Source of the DNA: UBA6136 sp046305255
GTDB lineage: Bacteria; Pseudomonadota; Gammaproteobacteria; Methylococcales; Methylococcaceae
DNA: 9,646 nucleotides
Assembly (NCBI GenBank): GCA_046305255.1
Contig: JBKCCF010000205.1
Coordinates: 1 to 9,646, forward strand
Direction of reading: 5' to 3'
Of the stretch, positions 1-6,050 are shown one piece after another. The position numbers and the translations under genes were made by a program. How positions within the stretch are numbered: position 1 is the first letter of the stretch; every line of letters starts with the position of its first letter. The notes beneath the pieces were generated by a model. The model saw nothing but the letters and a program-made list of their open reading frames with translations. It was not told the origin of the DNA and searched no databases.

Positions 1-14
1 CCACTGGGGGGGGT

Positions 15-30
15 GGGCTCGGGTTTTTTT
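15..30 (+). terminator. possible right half of an intrinsic terminator
   Basis: GGGCTCGGG (15-23) is followed at once by seven T residues (24-30), the form of the 3' arm and U-tract of a rho-independent terminator. The matching CCCGAGCCC arm is not in the window and would lie before base 1, so this is only an inference about the end of an unseen upstream plus-strand gene. A run of eight G residues (6-13) lies just before it. Confidence 0.3.
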
Positions 31-125
31 CGATGTGCCCTGCTGCAGGCGGGAGTTTCGCGCCTTCCTCTTATATCTGCATACGGCGGAGACATCCGTC
101 TTCCACGATATCCTTTTGTTCGCTC

Positions 126-143
126 CCACGCCTGAGGGCGTGG
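126..143 (+). repeat. perfect hairpin in the guaB upstream region
   Basis: CCACGCC (126-132), loop TGAG, GGCGTGG (137-143) form a perfect 7-bp GC-rich stem. No T-run follows, so it is not a standard terminator. The 8-bp palindrome TTTGCAAA (147-154) follows within a few bases, and both lie just upstream of the proposed guaB -35 box, where an operator would be placed. No PurR consensus is recognisable. Confidence 0.5.
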
Positions 144-165
144 CCATTTGCAAAAGGCTATTTCC

Positions 166-194
166 TTGCCTGACTGTATGGAATCCAATATATT
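166..194 (+). promoter_or_regulatory. predicted sigma70 promoter of guaB
   Basis: TTGCCT (166-171) and TATATT (189-194) are separated by exactly 17 nt and match the sigma70 -35 and -10 consensus at four and five positions. Transcription would start near 201, giving a short leader of about 24 nt that carries the TAGGA ribosome-binding site (213-217), 7 nt before the guaB ATG. The promoter is predicted by eye only. Confidence 0.55.
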
Positions 195-224
195 TAAGCG
201 ATTTCTCAGTGGTAGGATCATCCC

Positions 225-1688
225 ATGCGTGTTACCCAAGAGGCGCTTACCTTCGACGATGTTCTTCTGATCCCCGCTTACTCTAACATCCTCCCGAGGG
301 ATGTCAGTCTTCAGACCCGACTGACCCGCACCATCAGTCTGAATATCCCCCTGCTATCGGCAGCAATGGATACCGTCACCGAAGCCAGGCTGGCCATCAC
401 CATCGCTCAGGAGGGCGGCATAGGCATCATCCATAAGAACATGAGTGCCGATCGCCAGGCCTATGAAGTGACTACGGTCAAGAAGTACGAGAGCGGCGTT
501 ATCAAGGAGCCATTCACGGTCAGGCCTGACGCCACCATTCGAGATGTGCTGGAGCTGACTCGTGCCAAAAATATCTCCGGAGTGCCGGTCGTTGACAATG
601 GCGAACTGGTGGGCATTGTCACCAGTCGCGACCTCCGCTTCGAAACCCGCTTTGATGAGCCGGTGTCAAAAGCCATGACACCCAAGCACAAGCTCATTAC
701 CGTGAAGGAGGGCTCCAGTAAGGAAGAAGCCATCCGCCTGCTGCATGAACACAGAATCGAAAAAGTGCTGGTGGTGAACGACGCGTTTCAGTTGCGGGGC
801 ATGATAACGGTCAAGGATATTCAGAAATCCCGCGATTACCCCCAGGCCTGCAAGGATGAGCAGGAGCGTCTGCGTGTCGGTGCTGCGGTGAGTACCGGAG
901 CGGGAACCGATGAGAGGGTGGAGGCATTGGCTGCGGCTGGGGTAGACGTCATCGTCGTTGATACCGCGCATGGCCATTCACAGGGTGTCCTCGACAGGGT
1001 TCGGTGGGTCAAGGACAATTTTCCACAGATTCAGGTCATAGGCGGCAACATCGCCACTGCCGAAGCGGCCCTCGCTCTGGTTGCGGCTGGCGCTGATGCC
1101 GTCAAGGTCGGGATTGGACCGGGTTCCATTTGCACGACCCGAATTGTGGCGGGTGTTGGCATACCCCAGATCACTGCGGTATCCAATGTCGCAGAGGCAC
1201 TCAAGGGCACGGGGGTGCCACTGATAGCAGATGGTGGTGTGCGCTATTCCGGCGATGTTGCCAAGGCACTGGCAGCCGGTGCTTACGCCGTCATGTTGGG
1301 TGGGCTTTTTGCGGGTACCGAGGAGGCGCCAGGCGAGGTCGAGCTTTATCAGGGGCGGTCGTACAAAACCTACCGTGGTATGGGGTCTCTCGGTGCCATG
1401 TCCCAATCACAAGGATCCAGCGACCGCTACTTTCAGGAAAGTACCGAGACCGAAAAGCTGGTTCCTGAAGGTATTGAAGGGCGTGTTCCCTATAAGGGAT
1501 CAATGGTCTCCATCCTGCATCAGTTGGTCGGTGGCGTTCGTTCATCCATGGGTTACACCGGATGTAGCACCATAGAAGACATGCGAAACCGCGCAAGCTT
1601 CGTCCGTGTGACATCTGCCGGCATGAGGGAAAGTCATGTACACGACGTTACCATTACCAAGGAAGCGCCCAACTATTCGATCGACTGA
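225..1688 (+). CDS. guaB: inosine-5'-monophosphate dehydrogenase
   Basis: This cytoplasmic enzyme oxidises IMP to XMP with NAD+, the committed step of guanine nucleotide synthesis. The 487-residue product has the usual family length and opens with the family signature EALTFDDVLL (6-15). A TIM barrel is interrupted by a CBS-domain pair at about 94-205. The IMP loop GPGSICTTR (298-306) carries the catalytic Cys303, and the mobile flap has the Arg401-Tyr402 pair (SSDRYF). The barrel phosphate-binding motif ADGGVR (335-340) is also present. The ATG at 225 is chosen because it aligns with the normal N-terminus and has TAGGA 7 nt upstream. The CBS pair is expected to bind adenine or guanine nucleotides allosterically, as in other bacterial enzymes. 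guaA follows after 120 nt on the same strand, probably in the same transcript. All key residues are present. Confidence 0.98.
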   Translation: MRVTQEALTFDDVLLIPAYSNILPRDVSLQTRLTRTISLNIPLLSAAMDTVTEARLAITIAQEGGIGIIHKNMSADRQAYEVTTVKKYESGVIKEPFTVRPDATIRDVLELTRAKNISGVPVVDNGELVGIVTSRDLRFETRFDEPVSKAMTPKHKLITVKEGSSKEEAIRLLHEHRIEKVLVVNDAFQLRGMITVKDIQKSRDYPQACKDEQERLRVGAAVSTGAGTDERVEALAAAGVDVIVVDTAHGHSQGVLDRVRWVKDNFPQIQVIGGNIATAEAALALVAAGADAVKVGIGPGSICTTRIVAGVGIPQITAVSNVAEALKGTGVPLIADGGVRYSGDVAKALAAGAYAVMLGGLFAGTEEAPGEVELYQGRSYKTYRGMGSLGAMSQSQGSSDRYFQESTETEKLVPEGIEGRVPYKGSMVSILHQLVGGVRSSMGYTGCSTIEDMRNRASFVRVTSAGMRESHVHDVTITKEAPNYSID

Positions 1689-1690
1689 AA

Positions 1691-1710
1691 CGGCTTTCTT
1701 CCGCAAGCCG
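1691..1710 (+). repeat. small hairpin just after guaB
   Basis: CGGCTT (1691-1696) and AAGCCG (1705-1710) form a 6-bp stem with an 8-nt loop, starting 2 nt after the guaB stop. No T-run follows, so it would more likely protect the upstream message or pause the polymerase than terminate. Confidence 0.4.
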
Positions 1711-1732
1711 CAACCGCCCGCTCCACTCAAGC

Positions 1733-1794
1733 CTCTGGCCGTTCATGCACCTACTCCAGCGCTGACCTGTGATCTGGAAGCACCACGGCCAGAG
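1733..1794 (+). repeat. 10-bp inverted repeat upstream of guaA
   Basis: CTCTGGCCGT (1733-1742) is perfectly complementary to ACGGCCAGAG (1785-1794). A second short stem, TCCAG (1755-1759) with CTGGA (1774-1778), is nested inside. The right arm ends 14 nt before the guaA ATG, next to the initiation region, which has no strong Shine-Dalgarno sequence. The position allows an effect on guaA translation or RNA stability, but function is inferred. Confidence 0.5.
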
Positions 1795-1808
1795 CGTAAC
1801 CAAGAACC

Positions 1809-3383
1809 ATGCAAAACATACACGCACACAAAATCCTCATTCTCGATTTCGGTTCGCAATACACCCAGTTGATTGCCCGCCGCGTGCGTGAAATCGGGGT
1901 CTATTGTGAAATCCATCCCTGGGACTGTATCGAAAGCTACATCAGGGAATTCGCCCCCCGCGGCATCATTTTGTCGGGGGGGCCGGAAACCGTCACCCTG
2001 GCTGATACGCCTCGTGCGCCGCAACTGGTTTTTGAACTTGGCGTCCCGGTGCTTGGCATTTGCTATGGCATGCAGACCATGGCCGACCAGTTAGGCGGAA
2101 AGGTCGAAGCCTGCGCGCACCGCGAATTTGGTTATGCCCAGGTGAGGGCGCGCGGTCACTCACGGCTGTTGCGGGATATCGAAGACCATATCACCCCCGA
2201 AGGGTATGGCCTGCTGGATGTCTGGATGAGTCATGGTGATCAGGTCACCGGCCTTCCGGAGGGCTTCAAGCTGATTGCCTCAACTGAAAGTGCGCCCATC
2301 GCCGGAATGGCCGATGAGCAACGCCGGTTCTATGCACTTCAGTTCCACCCGGAAGTTACTCACACTAACCAGGGTTACCGCATCCTCAGCCGCTTCATTA
2401 CCGACATCTGCGCCTGCCAAGCCCTCTGGAATACCCGCAACATCATCGAAGACAGTATCGACACATTACGTCAAAAGCTCGGCGATGATCAGGTCATACT
2501 GGGCCTCTCAGGCGGCGTTGACTCATCGGTAGTGGCTGCCTTGCTGCACCGTGCGATCGGTGATCGCCTGACCTGTGTTTTTGTCGATACGGGTCTCCTG
2601 CGGCTTAACGAAGGCGATCAGGTTATGGCCACCTTCGCTAGACATATGGGCGTGCGGGTCATTCGTGTTGATGCCGAAGATCGCTACCTGTCCGAACTGG
2701 CTGGGGTCACCGATCCCGAACAAAAGCGAAAAATAATTGGCCGGCTGTTTATCGACATTTTCGATGAGGAGGCCAGCAAACTGACCGATGCGCGCTGGCT
2801 CGCCCAGGGCACGATTTACCCCGACGTCATCGAATCAGCCGGCTCTAAAACCGGCAAGGCCCACGTCATCAAATCCCATCACAATGTCGGCGGACTTCCC
2901 GACAACATGGTGCTCAAGCTGGTAGAACCGCTGCGGGAATTATTCAAGGATGAGGTCCGGCAAATGGGCTTGGGTCTGGGTTTGCCGGCAGAAATGATTC
3001 ACAGGCATCCTTTCCCTGGCCCCGGCCTCGGCGTCAGAATCCTCGGCGAGGTCAAGAAAGCCTATGCCGACCTGCTGAGGCAGGCCGATGCCATTTTTAT
3101 AGAGGAACTTTACCGTCACGACCTCTACAGCAAGACCAGCCAGGCGTTCGCTGTCTTCCTGCCGATAAAGTCAGTAGGCGTGATGGGCGATGGGCGGCGC
3201 TATGACTATGTCATCGCACTTCGCGCAGTAGAAACGATCGACTTCATGACCGCCCGCTGGGCTCATCTGCCCTATGAGTTTCTCGACCTCGTATCCCGCC
3301 GCATCATCAATGAAGTCGCCGGTATTTCCAGAGTTACCTATGATATTTCGGGCAAGCCACCGGCGACGATAGAGTGGGAGTAG
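1809..3383 (+). CDS. guaA: GMP synthase (glutamine-hydrolysing)
   Basis: This cytoplasmic enzyme makes GMP from XMP, ATP and glutamine, the step after GuaB. The 524-residue product has the normal length. The N-terminal class I glutamine amidotransferase (about 8-205) shows the nucleophile Cys85 (GICYG) and its His180/Glu182 partners (FHPEV). The ATP pyrophosphatase domain has the PP-loop SGGVDS (234-239). The C-terminal dimerisation and XMP-binding domain shows HPFPGPGLGVR (400-410) and ends in the hallmark KPPATIEWE. The ATG at 1809 gives the standard start (NIH.HKILILDFGSQYTQ), although the Shine-Dalgarno is weak. Probably co-transcribed with guaB. No clear intrinsic terminator follows; there is a T-run at 3402-3407 but no good stem before it. 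The 3' end of guaA is a known integration site for genomic islands, and here it borders a strip of mobile-element remnants. Confidence 0.98.
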   Translation: MQNIHAHKILILDFGSQYTQLIARRVREIGVYCEIHPWDCIESYIREFAPRGIILSGGPETVTLADTPRAPQLVFELGVPVLGICYGMQTMADQLGGKVEACAHREFGYAQVRARGHSRLLRDIEDHITPEGYGLLDVWMSHGDQVTGLPEGFKLIASTESAPIAGMADEQRRFYALQFHPEVTHTNQGYRILSRFITDICACQALWNTRNIIEDSIDTLRQKLGDDQVILGLSGGVDSSVVAALLHRAIGDRLTCVFVDTGLLRLNEGDQVMATFARHMGVRVIRVDAEDRYLSELAGVTDPEQKRKIIGRLFIDIFDEEASKLTDARWLAQGTIYPDVIESAGSKTGKAHVIKSHHNVGGLPDNMVLKLVEPLRELFKDEVRQMGLGLGLPAEMIHRHPFPGPGLGVRILGEVKKAYADLLRQADAIFIEELYRHDLYSKTSQAFAVFLPIKSVGVMGDGRRYDYVIALRAVETIDFMTARWAHLPYEFLDLVSRRIINEVAGISRVTYDISGKPPATIEWE

Positions 3384-3474
3384 GCTTGGCTTCTATGCTT
3401 ATTTTTTGTTCTTTATGGTTACACGCTAGTTTCGCTCGTGTCGTGCAAGCGATTGATCTACAGCAGGTTAAAAA

Positions 3475-3493
3475 GTAAGCGTCCGGCGCATAC
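3475..3493 (+). repeat. left terminal inverted repeat of the IS66-like element
   Basis: GTAAGCGTCCGGCGCATAC. It pairs with the right end at 17 of 19 positions; the mismatches are at positions 9 and 12. Confidence 0.75.
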
Positions 3494-3560
3494 ACTTTCT
3501 ATCGTGAACTGCTGACCTTCAATCTTTCACACTCTCAATTTTTGAAGGCACGGTGGACTG

Positions 3561-3674
3561 ATGACGAAGATCGATCGCAACAATCGTGTGGACGCTTGGC
3601 AGCGAAGCGGGCTTGGGCAGGAAGACTACTACATCAAACCAACCTATTTCTCGACTACAAAAAACAGTCGCTAG
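3561..3674 (+). pseudogene. remnant of IS66 tnpA-like gene
   Basis: A 37-codon ORF starts with ATG inside the IS66-like element and ends at TAG. Its product starts MTKIDRNNRVDAWQRSGLGQ and continues EDYY, IKPTYFS, TTKNSR. This resembles the N-terminal helix-turn-helix part of IS66 accessory protein TnpA, whose usual pattern is W..SGLSQ..YC..HGIKPTTF.YWR. Compared with that pattern, a few residues are missing between DYY and IKP, and the rest of the protein is gone. The stretch is too short to be a working TnpA. It could be neutral filler, or it could still be translated; nothing in the sequence decides this. Identification is from motif memory, not from a search. Confidence 0.5.
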
Positions 3675-3704
3675 TCTGACGAATCTTATCAGTTCAAAGT
3701 AGTC

Positions 3705-3723
3705 GTATGCGTCGCACGCTTAC
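3705..3723 (-). repeat. right terminal inverted repeat of the IS66-like element
   Basis: On the plus strand this reads GTATGCGTCGCACGCTTAC; its reverse complement begins GTAAGCGTGCG, mirroring the left end. It ends 28 nt before the stop codon of the convergent membrane-protein gene. Confidence 0.75.
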
Positions 3724-3751
3724 AAATGACGATCCAATATCCAAGCATGTT

Positions 3752-4111
3752 TTACCCCCCAGTTTTGCTGTGGTGGTAATACAGGTAGGCTAAACCAACT
3801 GGTGCAATAAAGATGGCACCGGCCCAGCAAAGCGCCATCGTCATTAGCTTCACGAAAATCATTAGAAGCGCATTCACGAAAAACACATTGCCACCCGTTA
3901 TAAAGCCAATAACGCTTTCGTAAACGAACCGGGCGTATGGATACAGCAAAGTGTTTATTGCTACCACAAAAACCATCCCAAACGTTACGCCTTGCGTGCT
4001 GCGAAATGACATAAATATAACGAAGGCTAGAAGTAGCAGGCCGAAAAAGAACTGACGGAAGTAATATGGCGTTGACAGGCCACCGAATGTTTTCGAGATT
4101 ACAGGATGCAT
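3752..4111 (-). CDS. small multi-pass inner-membrane protein, unknown function
   Basis: A 119-residue hydrophobic protein with three to four predicted membrane segments, roughly at residues 18-36, 41-58, 74-90 and 92-111, and a short polar tail ending HHSKTGG. The mid-protein stretch NTLLYPYARFVYESVIGF (53-70) is aromatic-rich. It looks like a real conserved hypothetical protein, similar to ones I have seen in gammaproteobacteria, but I cannot name a family or a function. The ATG start is supported by AGGAG (plus-strand 4122-4126), 10 nt upstream. The gene is visibly AT-richer than guaBA and lies between an IS66-like element (28 nt beyond its stop) and an IS1380-like remnant (about 28 nt upstream of its start). 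This suggests accessory DNA. Any promoter must lie in or across the transposase remnant. Confidence 0.75.
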   Translation of the reverse strand: MHPVISKTFGGLSTPYYFRQFFFGLLLLAFVIFMSFRSTQGVTFGMVFVVAINTLLYPYARFVYESVIGFITGGNVFFVNALLMIFVKLMTMALCWAGAIFIAPVGLAYLYYHHSKTGG

Positions 4112-4139
4112 TACGTATTTTCTCCTAGAAAGACTATCT

Positions 4140-4418
4140 GAGTTCGATACCAGCGATGTGATCGTGCGCCTGGCGGCCTCGGCCTACAACGGTCTGCATC
4201 TTGGACAGATTGATCTGACCGGTGAGATTGCACCGATCTGTCATACGGCCAAACGCACGCGCGTTTGGACTGTGTTGCAGGAAATCATGTGCCTGGCGGC
4301 AGAGCTCGTCGCCCGTGCGCGCCGGTTTATTCTCGACTTCGGTCGTGGTGTGCCGGTCAACGTAGATGTGTTCGTTATGTTTCAGAACTGTCTGATGACC
4401 TCTACGTCGGCGGGATGA
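4140..4418 (+). pseudogene. C-terminal remnant of an IS1380-like transposase
   Basis: An open frame without a proper start encodes about 92 residues, running EFDTSDVIVRLAASAYN, then LHLGQIDLTGEIAPICHT, KRTRVWTVLQEIM, LAAELVARARRFILDFGRG. This fits the end of IS1380-family (DDE) transposases, where a hydrophobic AYN..HLGQI segment is followed by T.LQEIM..AA..V..ARR..L.FGR. The N-terminal and catalytic parts are missing: the frame runs directly into the antisense of the membrane-protein gene, so the left break lies close to 4131-4140. It is GC-richer than the membrane-protein gene beside it, as expected for a separate origin. It is not functional as a transposase. The family assignment is from motif memory, and an IS4-related group is the alternative. 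Confidence 0.6.
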
Positions 4419-4754
4419 GGGCAAAAGGTTACGACCCTGGATGAGCGAATTCTGGTACCCCTGAAGGAACCGGCGGTTACAAGGCGCTGAAAATTCGCTG
4501 ACACCTGGCATGAACAAGGCGGACATACCCTGAAAGACTGGTCGTATATTCCCCGGATCGACGTCGGTGGTGGCAAAGCAAAAGGGAGAAAGCTCTAAAT
4601 TCACGCGTTCAGGATCGGATGGAAAGTGGAATCCAAGGGGACGGATTCAGGGTTCAGAAACCACAATTTACTATTAATATATCTGCGTGATAAGCATTTC
4701 AAAAACTCTGCTTTCCCGTTCTTGTTGACGTTCGTTGACTTATTATCGTGAGCG
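4419..4754. other. gene-free stretch after the transposase remnant
   Basis: No credible gene is seen. The first part (to about 4600) is probably the 3' non-coding end of the IS1380-like element, but no terminal repeat could be fixed. It contains an 8-bp inverted repeat, AGCGAATT (4444-4451) with AATTCGCT (4492-4499). From about 4650 the sequence turns strongly AT-rich. Near the right end, GTTGAC occurs twice within 16 nt and is followed by the palindrome CGTTAACG. Confidence 0.5.
4629..4648 (+). repeat. GGGGAC-containing short hairpin
   Basis: GAATCC (4629-4634), loop AAGGGGAC, GGATTC (4643-4648) form a 6-bp stem. AAGGGGACGGATT resembles the AAGGGGACAGATT motif that I recall flanking REP-associated tyrosine transposase genes in gammaproteobacteria. 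No such transposase is in the window, so this would be at most a solo remnant. Confidence 0.3.
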
Positions 4755-4952
4755 TTAACGGGAGTTATAGGGTCTCAATAGATCCTGTCCTTTTGTGAGG
4801 TCTTCCAGCATATCCTCAAAGGTATGGGTAAACAGTTCAGGCATGGATACTTTCACGCTCCATACAAGGTCATTGAATGTCGCCATGTTCGGGTTCGAAT
4901 AATCGTCATAAAGTCTATTTTCCATCAAGCTGATATCTGTGTTCATAGTCAT
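4755..4952 (-). CDS. hypothetical 65-residue protein (doubtful)
   Basis: The ORF encodes an acidic, soluble-looking peptide that begins MTMNTDISLMENRLYDDY and contains MPELFTHTFEDMLEDL near its C-terminus. I do not recognise it. The reading frame opens further upstream (to 5021), but ATG at 4952 or 4946 is the more natural start; neither has a strong Shine-Dalgarno. The protein-like composition (regular acidic and aromatic residues, no low-complexity runs) argues mildly for a real or recently real gene. It lies alone in an AT-rich strip between an IS remnant and the DUF2490 gene and may be a fragment of a longer protein. Confidence 0.35.
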   Translation of the reverse strand: MTMNTDISLMENRLYDDYSNPNMATFNDLVWSVKVSMPELFTHTFEDMLEDLTKGQDLLRPYNSR

Positions 4953-5266
4953 GCCACTGTTGTTTGGTTTGGTGCTATTCCGACATGCCGCTGGCTTCGT
5001 CGATAGAATAATCCCGCACAACTGGATTTCAAGTTACATTTGCTTTCATAATATATCCAAATATATCCTTGTCTCGCTTGCGCGCGGTCCCGGTGCGGGC
5101 TGGCGTCGAATGCTGACAAGCGTTGGCGGGTGAGCGGTCTGGCGGCGGGGTGTCGATCTGTCCCGGTTCATCCGTGGTGGGTGTTGTGGTGGGTGTACGG
5201 GTGCCCGGCCCTGCGAGCGATGAACGTCTCCCTGCTCTGGCTTTTCATGATGAGATCACTACTCAG
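4953..5266. other. gene-free stretch before the DUF2490 gene
   Basis: No gene is credible here. The AT-rich left part contains ATATATCC twice, 10 nt apart (5051-5058 and 5061-5068). The composition changes sharply to GC- and G-rich at about 5075, which marks a likely junction between accessory and core DNA. CGCTTG (5075-5080) and CAAGCG (5117-5122) form a weak inverted repeat. No clear promoter for the downstream gene was found. Confidence 0.45.
5174..5197 (+). repeat. two tandem 12-bp repeats
   Basis: GTGGTGGGTGTT is followed directly by GTGGTGGGTGTA: 11 of 12 bases are identical. It lies 70 nt upstream of the DUF2490 start codon. Confidence 0.7.
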
Positions 5267-5995
5267 ATGCTGCAAAAACTACTGAACGCTACCGCTCTGT
5301 TTCTTCTCACCGGTGTCGCCGCCATTGCTGCTGGCACTCATGAAGGCATGGAGCAGTTGTTTGGCACATGGGGCAATGCGATGGTTAACGGTACCTTCGG
5401 CAAGGATTCGCCCTGGGTGTATTACCTTGATCTATCGCTGCGAACGACCCAGAGCGCGCGCCCGTTTCCGTCCTCAGGGCAGGACTATTTGCTGGCCGCC
5501 GTGGTGACCCATGATGCGATCGGCTACCGTTTCAATAGCAATCATGCGGTGCACGTCGGCTATGCGTTTCAGTATGCGGTATCGCCCCTGGCGCGGGTGC
5601 CAACCAATGAAAATCGGGCCTGGGAGCAATATACCTACACATCGCCGACGCCTATCGGTGCGTTGCAGCTACGTTCACGGCTGGAGCAGCGCACCGTTAA
5701 TATCGGGTCGGGAACCGGGGTGCGTTTTCGCCAGATGGTCAAGCTCAGCTACCCGCTGACAGACGCCTGGTCCGTCATCGGATCGGACGAGATCTTCGTC
5801 AACGTCAACTCCGTGGATTGGGGGCCAGTCGCGGGGCTGGATCAGAATCGGGTGTTTGTGGGTGTGGGTTACCGGTTTGATCCGGTGTTCAGAACTGAAA
5901 TCGGCTATATGAACCAGTACATCAATCGCAACCTTGTCTATGACCGGGATTTCGATCTGGTATCACTGAACCTTTATATCGACGTACCGGAGTGA
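5267..5995 (+). CDS. DUF2490 family exported protein
   Basis: A 242-residue protein with a signal peptide: MLQK, a hydrophobic core at about 5-20, then a cleavage site after AIAA (22). The mature part is built of alternating beta strands with aromatic girdles and resembles the DUF2490 family of predicted outer-membrane or periplasmic beta-barrel proteins. Examples are HVGYAFQY (96-103), LQLRSRLEQR (133-142), VRFRQMVKLSY (152-162), VFVGVGYRF (196-204), TEIGYMNQY (210-218) and a final SLNLYID (233-239). No biochemical role is established for the family, as far as I know. The frame is open to a TTG at 5123, but ATG at 5267 is chosen because it starts exactly at the signal peptide; its Shine-Dalgarno is weak. 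It appears to be a single-gene unit. Confidence 0.8.
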   Translation: MLQKLLNATALFLLTGVAAIAAGTHEGMEQLFGTWGNAMVNGTFGKDSPWVYYLDLSLRTTQSARPFPSSGQDYLLAAVVTHDAIGYRFNSNHAVHVGYAFQYAVSPLARVPTNENRAWEQYTYTSPTPIGALQLRSRLEQRTVNIGSGTGVRFRQMVKLSYPLTDAWSVIGSDEIFVNVNSVDWGPVAGLDQNRVFVGVGYRFDPVFRTEIGYMNQYINRNLVYDRDFDLVSLNLYIDVPE

Positions 5996-6009
5996 AGCGA
6001 TTTACCCTC

Positions 6010-6019
6010 CCGATATCGG
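6010..6019 (+). repeat. 10-bp perfect palindrome CCGATATCGG
   Basis: CCGATATCGG lies 14 nt after the DUF2490 stop. Its left part, with one more C (CCCGATATC, 6009-6017), recurs at 6099-6107, and the bases after each copy are also similar (GGCCTGT and AGGCTGT). It could be an operator or part of a repeated leader element. Confidence 0.5.
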
Positions 6020-6040
6020 CCTGTTGGCGAGCCGCGTCGA

Positions 6041-6046
6041 TTGACA
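6041..6046 (+). promoter_or_regulatory. consensus -35 box without a clear -10
   Basis: TTGACA (6041-6046) is a perfect sigma70 -35 hexamer upstream of the zinc-ribbon gene. At 17-18 nt spacing the sequence is CAATTT or AATTTC, a poor -10, so the promoter is either weak and activator-dependent or not real. Confidence 0.3.
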
Positions 6047-6050
6047 ATTA

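Larger units (their letters stand above)
3475..3723 (+). mobile_element. IS66-derived MITE-like element (249 bp)
   Basis: The left end GTAAGCGTCCGGCGCATAC (3475-3493) matches the reverse complement of the right end (3705-3723) at 17 of 19 positions. Both ends open with GTAAGCG, which I recall as typical of IS66-family termini. The interior keeps the order expected behind an IS66 left end: a leader of about 67 nt, then a small ORF resembling the start of IS66 tnpA. The tnpB and tnpC genes are absent. The simplest reading is an internally deleted, non-autonomous IS66 derivative. The 8-bp flanks (GTTAAAAA on the left, AAATGACG on the right) do not match, so the expected 8-bp target duplication is lost, or the element is old. 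IS66 membership rests on memory of the family. Confidence 0.7.

Noticed and set aside
35..286. 83-codon open frame before guaB
   Set aside because: It crosses the guaB promoter and start in another frame, has cysteine-rich random-looking content, and no homology is recognised.
978..1406. 142-codon open frame on the minus strand inside guaB
   Set aside because: It is antisense to the conserved catalytic part of IMP dehydrogenase and has no recognisable motif.
3676..4130. Integron cassette around the membrane-protein gene
   Set aside because: No paired GTTRRRY / RYYYAAC core sites or attC-like imperfect palindrome could be found on either side, and no integrase gene is present.
4134..4604. 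156-codon open frame on the minus strand
   Set aside because: It is antisense to the IS1380-like transposase remnant, whose plus-strand frame carries the recognisable family pattern.
4740..4770. Second copy of the guaA 3' end as an island attachment site
   Set aside because: The match (GGGAGT followed by TAGG-like bases) is only a few bases long and within chance.
5123..5266. Upstream extension of the DUF2490 protein from a TTG start
   Set aside because: The extension is G/V-rich low-complexity sequence, and the signal peptide begins precisely at the ATG at 5267.
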